Below, in pieces: positions 42,301-57,300 of a stretch of DNA of 64,000 nucleotides (position 1 is its first letter; the number at the start of each line of letters is the position of its first letter). The DNA is from Lamellibrachia satsuma (lineage: Eukaryota > Annelida > Polychaeta > Sabellida > Siboglinidae), in the NCBI GenBank assembly GCA_033239005.1, contig BSQZ01000018.1, forward strand, positions 4,709,536-4,773,535. Direction: 5' to 3'. The position numbers were made by a program, and so were the translations under genes. The notes beneath the pieces were generated by a model, which was not told where the DNA came from, did not search any database, and worked only from the letters and a program-made list of their open reading frames with translations.

Positions 42301-45300
42301 CTTTGTGTATTGCATCGCAAACTGACAGTCCTTTGTGTACTGCATCACAGACTGACAGCCCTTTGTGTATTGCATCACAAACTGACAGTCCTTTGGGTAT
42401 TACATCACAAACTGACAACCCTTTGTGTATTGCATCACAAACTGACAGCCCTTTGTGTACTGCATCACAGACTGACAGCCCTTTGTGTATTGCATCACAA
42501 ACTGACAGTCCTTTGGGTATTGCATCACAAACTGACAACCCTTTGTGTATTGCATCACAGACAGACAACCCTTTGTGTACTGCATCACAGACTGACAGCC
42601 CTTTGGGTATTGCATCACAAACTGACAGTCCTTTGTGTATTGCCTCACAAACTGACAGTCCTTTGTGTACTGCATCACAAACTGACAGTCCTTTGTGTAC
42701 TGCATCACAGACAGACAACCCTTTGTGTACTGCATCACAGACTGACAGCCCTTTGAGTATTGCATCACAAACTGACAGTCCTTTGTGTATTGCATCACAA
42801 ACTGACAGTCCTTTAGGTATTGCATCACAAACTGACAGCCTTGTGTGTATTGTATCACAAACTTACTGTATATCCTTTCATGTATTGCATCATAAACTGA
42901 CAGTCCTTTGTGTATTGCATCAAAAAGTGACAACCATTTATGTATTGCATCACAAACTGACAGCCTTTTGTGCACTGCATCACAAACTTACAGCCCTTTG
43001 TATATTGCATCACAAACTGATGACACTTTGCATATTGCGTCACTAATTGACAACTCTTTGTGTCCTGCATCACAAACTGATGGACCTTTTTGTATTGCAC
43101 CACAAACAGACAGCCCTTGTATATTGCATCACAGACTGACATTCATTTGTGTATTGTGCCACAAACTGAGATTGTTTCACATATTTCACAAGCTGTATTT
43201 AACCCAGTATGTAAATCCTGTAAATAATAAATATTATCTTTATTTGATTATGGGGCATAGCCCACCAGACTGTCAATCAAGAGGACCAACGTGAGTCCAC
43301 CCACAGCCATTTCAAAACTTTAGCAATTTCGTTCATGCTACTTTGCACCCGTTCACTCAGCTGTATAAACGAGTACCTGGCAGTAGACAGTGATGAGATT
43401 ATAAGAATGGACAGCTTTCATGCAGCAGTTGCAGCACGGCTGAATGCTTCATTAGAAGTTGAAATGGTGTTTGTGTGAACAGGTTTGCCAGGGGCAAAGT
43501 GTAATGTCGTCTGAGCAGTGAATGTTGGTGGGACAAAGTATAAATGGATCTGTTTGCTTTGATTGCAGGACATATTCCATGGTGTGACTATGATCCGTGC
43601 TTCAGAAGGCAAGGTGGGATCTGCTTGTACAAGAATAGAGGGAAAGATTACATTTGTATGTGTGAGGTGGGCTACACCCAGATCAACGATGGTCAGTTCA
43701 TAAGGTGTCAGGGTGAGTCAGATCCACCTTCTATATTACTATGACAGTTCCTGTCTGACAAGCTTTTCTCTGGGTATCTGTAGCCGAATATTATGAAACG
43801 TTTTCATGGTCTAATGTATGGAACTTATGGCATCTTCGTGATACCATCATGTGCATTAATGTGAATTCACATTAATGTAGAAGGTACCAAGAAATTACTG
43901 AAAGCTCTGTACATCAGGCATAAGAAAGAAATATCACATTCTATGGTTTCACAATAATAATCTCATGATGACATATAGCTTGTAGTTCTTGAGTGGTTTG
44001 TTTTCTGAAGTGGAAAAAACGTGTGCGCTTTTCTTCTTCACAAGATGTTTGATTTTCACCATGCCGAAGACTGAAAAATATCTGGAAAAGTGCTCTTTGC
44101 CCCTGAATGTTCTTGAATTTTTTTCATACTTTTAGTGTGAACCCTGAACATGGATTATGTTTCAGATGTTGACGAGTGCTCTGAAACAGAACCACTGCAC
44201 AACTGTCATACGAACGCAAGCTGCATTAACACGCCAACTAGCTTTGCGTGTCAATGCCAGAAAGGGTTCACTGGAAATGGAACTTACTGTGAAGGTGAAT
44301 TTGGCAGAACTAACCACTTAAGAGCAAGATGAGAAGTTGGTTTCCTTTATGTCTTCCACTGTATGTTTCAAATAATGTGTTTACTATTTTAAATATGTTG
44401 TGTTACTGCAGCTTCATATTTATGTCTTCCACTGTATGTTTCAAATAATTTGTTTACTATTTTAAATATGTTGTGTTACTGCAGCTTCATATTTATGTCT
44501 TCCACTGTATGTTTCAAATAATGTGTTTACTATTTTAAATATGTTGTGTTACTGCAGCTTCATATTTATGTCTTCCACTGTATGTTTCAAATAATTTGTT
44601 TACTATTTTAAATATGTTGTGTTACTGCAGCTTCATATTTATGTCTTCCACTGTATGTTTCAAATAATGTGTTTACTATTTTAAATATGTTGTGTTACTG
44701 CAGCTTCATATTTATGTCTTCCACTGTATGTTTCAAATAATTTGTTTACTATTTTAAATACGTTGTGTTACTGCAGCTTCATATATATGGATTTAACTGT
44801 GATGTTCTTTTTATGAATGAGTTATTGCTGTTGTAAATATGAAACTGCAAGGTTACTTTATTAGGATAATAGAACATTCCTTATATTAATTGTTGACAAT
44901 ATCTCAATTTACACAGGGATATAATAGATTATTCTGTATCTATGATATAAACTTTGTTGACATAGTTGGGACAATAAGTTCCATTATGAAAGGTAATTGG
45001 CCATGTGGAGATCAGAAAACATTGAGCATATTTGTTTAGTAAAACAACAATCTGCACAAAGTTTGTAGCTTACTTATAGAAATTATGGTTTTCTGCAGAT
45101 ATTGACGAGTGTGCCACCAACACTACTGACCTATGCCAACAACATGCAGATTGCCACAACTCGCCTGGCAGCTACATATGTGTTTGTCACCCTGGGTACA
45201 AGGAAGACAGATTAAATTCGATGAGGGTTTGCCTAGGTTAGTTAACCATTTCTGAAACACCTTATGCCATGTCAATAATCCAATGTATCGTTGGTTGATG

Positions 45301-48300
45301 TAATATGCTCACATGAATTCACAGAATGTCTGCTCAGATGTTTTTTCTTCAATGTTGGAAAACAAATCAGTTCAAATATGCAATGCCCCTTTAGTCCTTA
45401 AGGTGGTCAAACCTGCCCGCAGACTGATGCTTAATTGCAGCCACACCCAGCTCAAAATAACAGCGTATTTCAATATGTTCAAGTGGCGCACTCTTGCAGA
45501 CAGTTAAGAGAACACATCAGCTATCATACCTGGACGTACTGGCCTCATGTTTTCCTGTAACTGGTCAAATAACTGGGGAACCGAGGTCATTAAATAAAAT
45601 GGCTGAGGTCTAAAGGATAATCATAGTTTATTATTTACTTAGAAATACTAAATGCTGCTTATTTTGCATCAGTTGTTTTGAGGTTATCCAATCATTTTAA
45701 AATTAAGACAGCTGACTCATAGCTATTAATTTTGGCAAATCTGTAAGCTTTTAAAAAAATCTCAAAATATATATGATTATACAGTGATTACATTTGTACA
45801 TCTTCAGAGGAACGGCTGTTTGCATATGGCAGGACTGCTGGTGACATCGAGGTGACACACATCAGTGCTGCCACCACGGAGAGGGCATCCAAGTATCTCG
45901 CTCTACCCTATGGACTGCCTCTGTATGAGGGGCAAGCCTACAACTCTATCTATGTAGGTGGATATCTGACTGCAGATTGTTATTTGTTTGTTTGTGAACT
46001 ACTTCCTTTCTCTCCACTTCACTAGCCACTACTGCAGTGCACACCATAAGTCCAGTGTTATGGTAGTGTATCTATGTTGCCTGTCTGGTGCTAGTAGCCG
46101 ACTGTTAGCACTGTTAGTATTTTTCCAAAGGTGACTAAGATTAATTCTAGACGCGGATATTCACTTAAGACCCACTGTAATAATGAGATCCTTAAGGTAG
46201 CTAGGGCGGCTATTATATGCCTGTCTTGAATTGAGTTGTTTCAGTAGAAGTTTTTAAGATAAATTAACCATTCCTTCATAGAGTGTAGTTAAATTACTAT
46301 ATAATATTCCAGATTAATCAAATTTAGAGTTTTTCATTTATTTGGTTATGTTACAAGATTAAAAACATTTGTAAATGTGAAAAAGTAGCCACAAAATATA
46401 AAATTATATCGTTTTGAAAAAATCCCCAAAGAAATAAATGAGTTATATATAAGTATGACAATGTCACTGACAACTTTACGGAAAGTTTTGGTTAACATAA
46501 ACGAATAACGTGTACTACTCCACCATGAATAAGTTCGCAAAAAGTTGAATGACAGCCTAAAGTAGCAGTGTATTTTTGACACGAATCCTTCATCAATCGT
46601 AATTCAAATTCGTTAATGTTACTGTAAGACGCATTTATATGCCAAATTTCAGCGTCACAAGTATTGTAGTTTTGATAAAATATTGAAATAGGTTAACATT
46701 TGCTGGTTGTTGGTGATAACAGAAATGTCAAAAGATGCATGTATCATGCTTGAAATGTGACGTTTTTCACTGGCGTTTTACATATTGTTGACAAAACATA
46801 AGACCCATTTCTAATGTTGACATGTCCCCTTAATTTTGCCACCACAAAGCCCTTGAACCTGTGTTTGTAATGTGTTGTTGTTTATCAAGATTGGAATACG
46901 CCAGCCTAGTGTCAGGGCACATGGTCAGTTGTTTACATGTGCACAAGATCATTTGATTGGTCCGTTATCCGGCGGGTTCGGTTATGGCATCAAAGGCCCA
47001 TTAACCTAAATTAGCCCCTGATATTTGCTGATTAATGTAGGTAGACATCATACTGCAATGTACTGGAATCACAGTAATCAGATGATATGTTTCATGTCTT
47101 AGTGCGTGCCGACTCGAAGCACATGTGGTTGTTACTATGGCAACATTGTCAACATTTCCAAGAAGTCGGGGATTTCCCAAAGGACTGTTTTTTAAGGATG
47201 GATTGGCGAAATATGACGTTAGTGTCGGGTGATTATTTGTGATGTCGACGTTCAGTTCAACTGCCACGTTAGCCACCCCAACTATCTTAATTGTGTTGTA
47301 GATCAGTGAGAATGGCCTACTTGTGGTGACCAATGACTATGTAGAGACTAATCGGAAAGAAACATACACCTACCCCAATCCTCTGGACAGCAGGGCCTTT
47401 GAAGGGGTGGAACCCCAGGTCGGAGCCCTCATTGCGCCATTCTGGGCTGACACTGAGAGTTTGGCAACTTTCTACAAGGTTGGTTATGGTGTATGGTGTA
47501 ATCTTAATGTGTATGGGTGATTTATGTAGTCTATCACTGGCCGTTATATTATGTGTAGTTGATCTGCATTATATTGGCTAAGTTGTGTTATATTCAATAT
47601 TTATATTTTACTGCAAAAATATGTTTGATTTATTTTATGTAAATATTATTATTAGTTATAGCAATAGGTATTTGTTTGTTTAGCAATTCTGAAACAATAT
47701 CACTATTGAATTTGCAGTGGATGATATTTGTTCTTCAATATTGTAGGTGTGGTACCATGTATACACCAATTCATATGACAAGATATTTGGCGAGGTGAAA
47801 GAACTCATGCAGAAGGGAATGAATGTAACCGTTGATCCAACCTACATTCTAAAGGTCACATGGGATGGAATGGCACCAACATATCACTCAAAGTTGTCAG
47901 AAGTAAGATTCCTTTGATTTCTTGAATCAATATATCTACAGTGAAGCTTGATGACTGTTTAGTTATGTAAGCTTGTAGCAATGCTTGTGTTGATTGTGTA
48001 AGTTTGTAACAATGCTTGTGTTTGGTTGTGTAAGCTTGTAACAATGCTTGTGTTGGTTGTGTAAGTTTGTAACAATGCTTGTGTTTGGTTGTGTAAGCTT
48101 GTGACAATGCTTATGTTTGGTTGTGTAATTTTGTAACAACGCTTGCATTTGGTTGTGTAACTTTGTGACAATGCTTGTGTTTTGTTGTGTAAGCTTGTAA
48201 CAATACTTGTATTTGGTTGTGTAAGCTTGTAACAATGCTTATGTTGGTTGTGTAAGTTTGTGATAATGCTTGTGTTTAATTGTGTAAGATTGTAAAAATG

Positions 48301-51300
48301 CTTGTGTTTCGTTATGTAAGCTTATAACAATGCTTGTGTTTTATTGTGTAGTCTTGTAACAGTGTTTATGTTTCATTGTGTAAGCTTGTTCATAATATCA
48401 TGCTTAACGACTCTGGTTTGTTGTGCCTCTGAGCTCGGGTTCCTGCGGATGTAGGCCCTATGGAAGTGTTACTATTATTTTGCCAAAAAATGTTTTAGAT
48501 TAAATCAGGTAAGGGTAAGGATCGACATAAACATTATGGATATTTGATTTTCCATAGAAACACCTCCATAATTTGTCCTTTGCAGAAAAACACATTCCAA
48601 GCCCTGCTCCTGACTGACGACAGACACACATATGTGACGTACATCTACAAGAAGGCAGGCATGAGCTGGGAACCCACAGCGTACAAGTAAGTCCGCCAGT
48701 AACTTAAACCATTGCTTCGGAGACTTGAAAGTACGGAAATTTACCAGTCAGTCCTTGAAAGTCATGGAACATTAATTCTAGAGTTAATTTACATTTTTTA
48801 TTTGTAGGCTGCAGGTCTTTATTAGCATCTCGTTTGACCCCAAATTACCTTACATACATGCCAAGATGTTGCTGAAGAATTTTAAATGACATTTACATGT
48901 GTTAGAAACAAGTTTCAGTTTGCTGATGGTTAGAAGTCAAATCCTTCTATTTTGATTAACCGACTGTCTCTAATACCATTTGTAGAAATGCTTGACTCAT
49001 CCTGAAATTATTCCATTAAAATACAACTCTCATTTATAATTCTATAATCCATGGATAATCCCTTAGAAAGTGGATAATATCCTGACTAAATAATCCATGG
49101 ATAATCCCTTGGAAAGTGGATGATCTCCAGACTAGATAATCCATGGATAATCTCTTGGAAAGTGGATAATATCCTGACTAGATAATCCATAGATAATCCC
49201 TTGGAAAGTGGATAATCTCCTGAACATCAATTTCTAACTAGTGTGTAATCTCGATTGCTCAATGTTTTACACAGCACTAGCCTTCTCCACTCCCTATACA
49301 AGGGATATCCAGCACGCATCGGCTTCGCAGTGAGAGGGACCAACTCGAGGGTCCACGCCTCCGAGGACCCGAACTCGGGAAAGTGGTCCGTCAATGCCAG
49401 CCGACCGAATGCGTATCGTGTGTCAGAGAGGATGCTACAGTCACATGGACTCGAAGGCCGTTTGTTTTATCAGCTGGATGACAATGGCGATGACTTTATG
49501 ATGCCCAGGATGAAGTGTAATCACTGGTTTGAGGTAAGGGCAAAGTCTTTGAATCACCTAGATTAGTGGGCTTTCAATTGCTAGACATTTTTTGAAAGAC
49601 ATTTCAAACAGATTTATTTCTTTAGATACATGTATATGTCATAATATTACTGTTATTATATTTTATTCAGCGAGAATCCTCTTTAGTCAGTTTTGTCAGT
49701 TTTTCATATGATGGGGGTGTGTACATTTTGAGGGTTTTGATTCAACAAGGACATGACATAAACAGTCACATTCCACATTACATTTTGAAGCTGCATATTG
49801 CAGGAGAATATATATATTCTATGGGTCACTGTTGTGATTTGTGTGCAGAGAAACATTTCACTTTTACTGCCCTTTAAAAACTGAAAACTTTGAAACACCC
49901 TGCATTTATACAGTCGAGCCTCGTTATAACGCGGTGGTCCAGGTCAACGATTTCAAACTGCGCTATATGCGAGGCGCGTTAGGTGTTATTATAACTGCCA
50001 CCAGGGAGCTACTAAACAACAGCGATCGCCGCCCCCTGCACCAAGCCCAAGAACGCCGTCAAAGCCACTATGTGCTTGCAGCACTGTCTTATACGCCAAT
50101 ATGCAGTTTATGGAACGAGTATACTAGCATCAACGTGTATTATTTTTAAACGGCACACCTTCTTGACTCTTGAACTTAACAAAACACATGTATGTATACC
50201 TTTATGGAATAGATCTACTATGATGATGATGTACTTGACCAATAGGCCTACGAATCGAAAATAATAACCTGGATCTGAGCAGCCAAAAACGTATATGATT
50301 TGACAAATGTAGTATGTAAGCTGATAAAACACAGAAAACGACAATAGGTAGAATTAATAATTGTTTCACTTTGTCTTTCAACCGATCTCGACCGAAGCAT
50401 ACATTTATTATGCACCAATTAACATCGATTCATCGTTTCATATGCCGATGACGAATTCATATTTTTGCGCACCGGTAGAGATTTGGGTTAAGAATTTGGC
50501 GTGTTGTTTTCGCGTTGCGAAAATTATTAAAATTACGATGTAATGGAAGCATGTCATTTCACCAAAGTGTTATGTTGGTATTGCGTACTAAATGCATTTA
50601 AAACTTTTTATCTGATTCTTAAGCCAGGCATATTTGTGAATCTTGATTGCAATTTTCAAACCATCGAAGCGAAGCCAGCAACAGCGATTGATGTCGGCGG
50701 CAGCGCAAAACAAACAACACGTTGATACTCGTTCATTGGCATTGTTCGCCTAATGTTTCTTGAGAATTGTCAAAGCAATTCTAAGTAGGTTTAAGCAGGC
50801 CCATTTGGCATTTTCTCCTGGCGGCAGAAATTCGGGGTCCATGACCGACTGCATTATATCCGAATCCGCGTAATAACGAGGGAGGCGTTACTGTATAAGG
50901 AAAATTCTGTTAATATTTATGCTTTTGTTAGTTTCTTATAATTGCGAAATTCTATTCAGAGCATTGCTGATGTGCCATCTTATGTGCATTCATGAAGATG
51001 TAATTAAGTTTAATGTTGTCTGTTTGTATTCTGGTATGATATATAGATTAAGGATGTGAATGTGTACACACTTTCTTTAGCCAGTTTATGTTCACAGTAC
51101 CATCGTGGCAGAAAGCATATTTATTATCACAAGCCTCAGCCATTTTTTACATGCTGTAAGTTTGACGAGCATTTATTTGGAATAATTTCTGTAAACATGC
51201 ATAATGAAGTGCTTCATATAAAGATCTCCAATCTGTTTTTGTTTTGTTCAGAATGAACCTTCACCTTTGACCTGGGGTGCTGACCTTGTCGACACCTGCC

Positions 51301-54300
51301 CTCCCAATCTACTCCAGGCTGAGAAAGATGGATGCTTCCGTCGTGACATGGCCATGACCCCATTGGGGCGATGGTGTTTCAACCGAAATGTGGCAAACAC
51401 CCAGGGTCAGTCTCACAAAGTTATCATTTGTTATTTCTTAGACCTGTTTTGTTTTATTAGTTAGGCATAGAAAAAATTAGGTAATGTCGTTTAATTTTAA
51501 TTTTCATGACTTGGAATTCAGAGAGATGACTGAAGACTTGACTTGGACTTGGATGTCACTGACTTGGCACTTGACTTGCAAGCCCATGGCTTGAGAGTTG
51601 ACTTGCCAGTTTGTGACTTTCCAACAAGTCAGTAGGAATCATCTCTGACTATGTTGCAGGTGCCTCTGTCCGATGCTGCTACTTGGAAGGTGGCAGTTTC
51701 ATTGATACCAACTTGACCGCTTCTGACCATCAGGAGCTCGGCCTCATGAGTCGCTACGATCATGTGAGTCATATCTTCCAGTTGCTATCAGATCTAGCAG
51801 TTCTGTCTTAAGGTTGCGTGCGTTAAAAGGTGAGGGACGGTGTTTCCGTTGTAATTAAAAATTTTAAGACCTGCTTCTACAAAAAACCTTATCAGCCGGC
51901 AGGGAAGAATTACCGTAATCTACCTAATAAGCTTACAGTATGCTGGAAAAAATTGGGCCATGGAAAAATGTCAACAAATCTTTTCTTATAACCGCAGACC
52001 AAAATGTGTTTCTCTAAACAATAAGGTAACTGTTTAACAATAGTGGTGTCATTTGGTGACTAGTGTAGACCAACTGAAAAGTGGTGCCAATTGTTTAACA
52101 CCAGATGGTGAAACTCTTCAGCTGTTCCACACTAGTCACTAGGTGTATGCTAATTAGGGCATGTACGCTTAATAGGTCGAATATGGTACATATTTTTGTT
52201 GATTTTTTAATTAATGTTTTCTGTTCATACTCTTCACTCTGCTAAATTGTGTTTTGTAATATGGCCAGCAATTAATGTAAATTTCACACAAACTGTAATT
52301 ACAGGACACAGATCCAGTGAGTGATTTCTACCAGAGAGATCTGCTGCCCTTCGTCTGGTGTTGTCAAAAGTCTGTCTTCCCCGAGCACTGCAGCAAATAC
52401 TTTAAGAAGAGACCATTGGTCAGTTCTTCAAGTTACAAGCACGTCAAGATGAGTATGTATATGTCTGTTGTTGTTTGAGTTCACCTTTAAAATTCAAACA
52501 AGTCTGTATTGTTTCACTGGGCCTGGTTGAAGAAAGTTAGTAGAGCCTGACATCCCCAACTAATTACCAACTGTTTTTAAGGTACAAAGTCTGAACGTTT
52601 TGATATCCGCAATGTGTATTATATAGTATTATCTATATCTATTCTAATGTCTTGATCCCTCAATGTGTGTTATATAGTATAATCTATATCTATTTTAACG
52701 TCTTGATCCCCCAATGTGTATTATATAGTATAATCTATATCTATTCTAACGTCTTGATCCCCCAATGAGTATTATATGGTGTAATCTGTATCTATTCTAA
52801 CGTCTTGATCCCCACAATGTGTGTTATATAGTATAATCTATATCTATTCTAACGTCTTGATCCCCCAATGTGTGCTATATAGTATAATCTATATCTATTC
52901 TAACATCTTGATCCCCCAGTGAGTGTTATATGGTATATTATGTATCTATTCTAACATCTTGATCCCCCAGTATTATATAGTATAACCTATATCTGTTCTA
53001 ACATCTTGATCCCTCAAATGAGTGTTATATAGTATAATCTATGTTTATTCTAGTGTCTTGATCCCCAAATGAGTGTTAATGAACTACATTTTTTTACATA
53101 ATTTTACCATTGTATGTTTAATTTGAATATTTCTGGGTGAATAGCAAGTTTACATTGCGTGCGGAACAAACATTTTTTTTTACAGTTTTACAGGTGTTAA
53201 TGATAGGCCCATGCAAGTACATGATTCTTTGAACACCTCCCCCCGATAAACTGTGTGCACTGGTATAGGAAATTGTTGAGAGCTGTTCACGAATGTACAG
53301 ATCAGCAAGATTGATATTTGTAAAAGATAACACTGAAGAAGAGTCAGGATGTTAGAACAGTCATAGTTTACCACAAAAGGTGTGCTATAATGTGCTGTGA
53401 TGTTACTTGTGCCATGTCATTCATCATACATGTGTTTTTCCAGGCTCAGTTCAGGGCAGTGTGCATTTTACGACCCTGGACAACATGAAGTTCACATTTG
53501 CGGGATTTGGGGAGTATGTTCTGCTGCGGTTACGTGCGGGAGTGACCGGCGGTCCACCGGTGGTCATACAGATGAGGACAACACTGAGACCCCAGCAGGG
53601 TGGGGCCAGTGGCAAGGTCACTGTTGTCACGTATGTATTCTCTGTACTGTTTGTTGAATTTATATACTACATACATTTGTTAGGCTTTATTATACATGGC
53701 ATATATTATACATGGCATATATTACACATGGCATATATTATACATGGCATATATTACACATGGCATATATTATACATGGCATATATTACACATGGCATAT
53801 ATTACACATGGCATATATTATACATGGCATATATTACACATGGCATATATTATACATGGAATATATTACACATGGCATATATTATACATGGCATATATTA
53901 CACATGGCATATATTATACATGGCATATATTACACATGGCATATATTATACATGGCATATATTATACATGGCATATATTACACATGGCATATATTATACA
54001 TGGCATATATTACACATGGCATATATTATACATGGCATATATTACACATGGCATATATTATACATGGCATATATTACACATGGCATATATTACACATGGC
54101 ATATATTACACATGGCATATATTACACATGGCATATATTACACATGGCATATATTACACATGGCATATATTATACATGGCATATATTACACATGGCCTAT
54201 ATTATACATGGCATATATTATACATGGCATATATTACACATGGCATATATTATACATGGCATATATTACACATGGCATATATTATACATGGCATATATTA

Positions 54301-57300
54301 CACATGGCATATATTATACATGGCACATATTACACATGGCACATATTATACATGGCATATATTACACATGGCATATATTATACATGGCATATATTACACA
54401 TGGCATATATTGCACATGGCATATATTACACGGCATATATTACACATGGCATATATTACACATGGCATATATTACACATGGCATATATTATACATGGCAT
54501 ATATTTGGTTTTATCATTGTTTTACTTTTTGTTATTATTTAGTTATTTTGAGCATAAGTAAGTATTCTCTTATATATTACTAAAACACTGTTTATTTATA
54601 TATTTTTGAATATCAATGCTATGTTTTTATTATACCTAAATAATTTTTTTCATTGTTTAATTCTTAAAAAGTTTTATTTATTGCAACCAGAATGAGCAAC
54701 TCTCAAAGTCAAATCTACTGTTAACGGCATCTTCTCATGAAACCAATGTTATGCAGTGTCGAACATCATCCCTAAGATAGACAACAGCAAAAACCCATCC
54801 TCTTTAAGGGTGGGCTATACATAGATGATAAAATTGTTGGACTCTCGATATGCCAATGGCTTCCTTGTCTACTTGCCATCAGGAACTTGTTGTTTGGGAT
54901 GGCAATCTTGTTAAATCTAAATCTTTTCAATAAAGTTTTTTCAGCTGACAGATCTGGCTTGTAGCGGTTTGCTTTCTCGTTGTCATGTAGTGTGTGGTTT
55001 TGCAGCGGGGTGGCGCTGCAGTCAGGGAGTAGTGACAAGTCAAAGCTACAGGCGTACCTCCTCAGTAACGGCACCATTGACGTCTATGTGAACAATGACA
55101 AATACAACCCTAACAAGAGAATACAGGAAGCAGCTGTTATGATACAAGGTGAGATAATGTGTTTGCTGTCTATCAAGCTGCAATGTTCCAGATATATATA
55201 CATATATGTATAAATTATGCAAGTGTATGTCACTGATTATATCAATAAACCAAGCAGCAAATGTTTTAGCAGATATAGACCAAATCAGTGCTTGAGATGT
55301 TGCATTATTATTGTGCGCCAAATTTTGTGTGTGTGGTTGTGGGCATGTAAACATTCTTGAGAGCTGTGTTGTAATATTGCATATTGAGTATACATACCAA
55401 GCAACATTAAAACATTACAACATGTTTCTCAACATACATTTTTCTAGCACACATGTTAATGCTATTCACAGATTTGGACTAATGCATGACATCTGTTTGA
55501 CATATTCATGCTTTGTAGATGACATCACTTTCCTGTGGATGTGTGTTACCACACATGTGAATGCATATTCCAAGTGACATTGCCATGAGATGACGATGAT
55601 ATTCATTCACCCAGGGTATAATGTCATCAAAGTGAACATGTGACACTAAGTCCCCATGCATGTCTTCTCCTTCAGGTGACAAGGTGACATTTTCCAGTCA
55701 GTGTGGGGTGTCAGTCAGTGCAGTTGCCATTGACAACCAGCGACTGTCATTGTCCATCCAGGTTCCGGTCAGTCTGGAGAGAGGTTACTTCGACGGGTTG
55801 CTGGGCAATGGTGTCCCAGCCACCCTAACCATGAGAGAATACTGGACGTATGGGGAGAAATGTATGTAACTGTCATAGTGAATAGCATGTAAAGAACTTT
55901 TAATATTGGCCTGTAACAGAGCTAATACGTCAAATACAAATGTGCAGTATGAAGAATTAACTCCCATCAATTTAATACTTGAGCAAGGCAACCTTACATT
56001 GAAAGTAAGTCAGCTTCATACTTCACTTGTGTCAAGAAGAAAAATTTAATAATCAAATAATGTTGCTGTTTGTGTAAATTCGTCATGAAATCTAATAGCT
56101 AAAATGTTGTGATCTTTTAATGGAAACAGTTGAAGTAGGAAGTGGGTAATAACTCAGCAAGGTATCATTTTGGTGTTGGAACTCATACATCTTACATCCA
56201 GCCAATATAGCCACTGATAGTGGAAAAATCTTTTTAAATACATTCTTTTTTAAGGATGATATTTGTATATGCATATATGTAGGACTATAGACTGGCCAGG
56301 TTTTTCAGGACACACGTTTCGTGCTCCTTTCTCCAGTACTGTTAAGGTTTTTTCAAGATATCCCAGTTTTGAATTTGGAACATCAAAATCATGGACAGAG
56401 CAGTCACTATATGAGTCCTTGACTGTTAGGCCAGAACATGTTTCTAAACCATTCTAGTACTTTCCTGTGGGGAAAGAACTTGAAACCATTTCTTCTAGGC
56501 CTTGCACGATATTGCACAGCCTGTACTTGGTTGCTCTTATTTCAGGGTCTCTGCGCAGTGTGTACGGCGCTGCGAATGCCGATGTGCACACCCTGTTTAC
56601 CCAATACACAAACCCAGACAGTGCCAGTCGCTACTTCAGGGCGGGCTTCAAACCCCAGTTCTTGAGCTCCTACACAGAAGAGCAAAATGTCGCCTGTACA
56701 CCCCAGGGTGCCTCCGCACCCCTCCAGGGGTGTCTCTATGACTATGCCGTGTCTGGCAATCGAGCTTTTGCTGTCCAAAATATTGACATTACTAAAAGCT
56801 TTGAAGAGGAACAAAGTGTGCTTGGTGAGTAGATTATACTGTTTATTCAGAATGTGTCAGATGCTAAAGGTTACAACATTGTCATAATTGGTATAATTTG
56901 ACAGGAGTAATTGTTGTAGGTAGTTTTGAATTTAATGTATAAAGTATCCTGTAAAACAAACCAGCATTTGGGAGGCAAATATTTAGCAGGTTATAGTAAT
57001 GAATCATGATTGTTCGAAAAAAAACTACATGTAGAATTTGGCAGAAATGAAAAGATCCACTTGCCATGAGTTGTTCTTGGTCTAGGGTTCTCCACTACTC
57101 AGAATTAATTGTCACAGATAGTGATCTGCATTTCTTGTTTTTGAAGTCCGACCAATCTAAGCACATTTCATAGTTAATTCCCAATTAATCCTATTCCATA
57201 CAGTATTTTGTTTAATCTTAAGACGAGTGTGGGGTAGCTTGACGGTTAGAGTGCCAGGCCGTCTGTCAAGGTGAGTCGGGTAGCTTGATGGTTAGAGTGC

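Noticed and set aside
41183..42756. 500-codon open frames on both strands of the 30-bp array
   Set aside because: They follow automatically from a stop-free unit whose length is a multiple of three; the start is arbitrary, there is no domain, and several frames are open at once.
38209..44786. CRISPR-like arrays
   Set aside because: Units are contiguous without unique spacers and lie in introns of an animal gene.
53407..54583. Three overlapping long frames over the 16-bp array
   Set aside because: The repeat is stop-free in all plus frames; only 53444-53630 is a real exon, supported by homology and splice sites.
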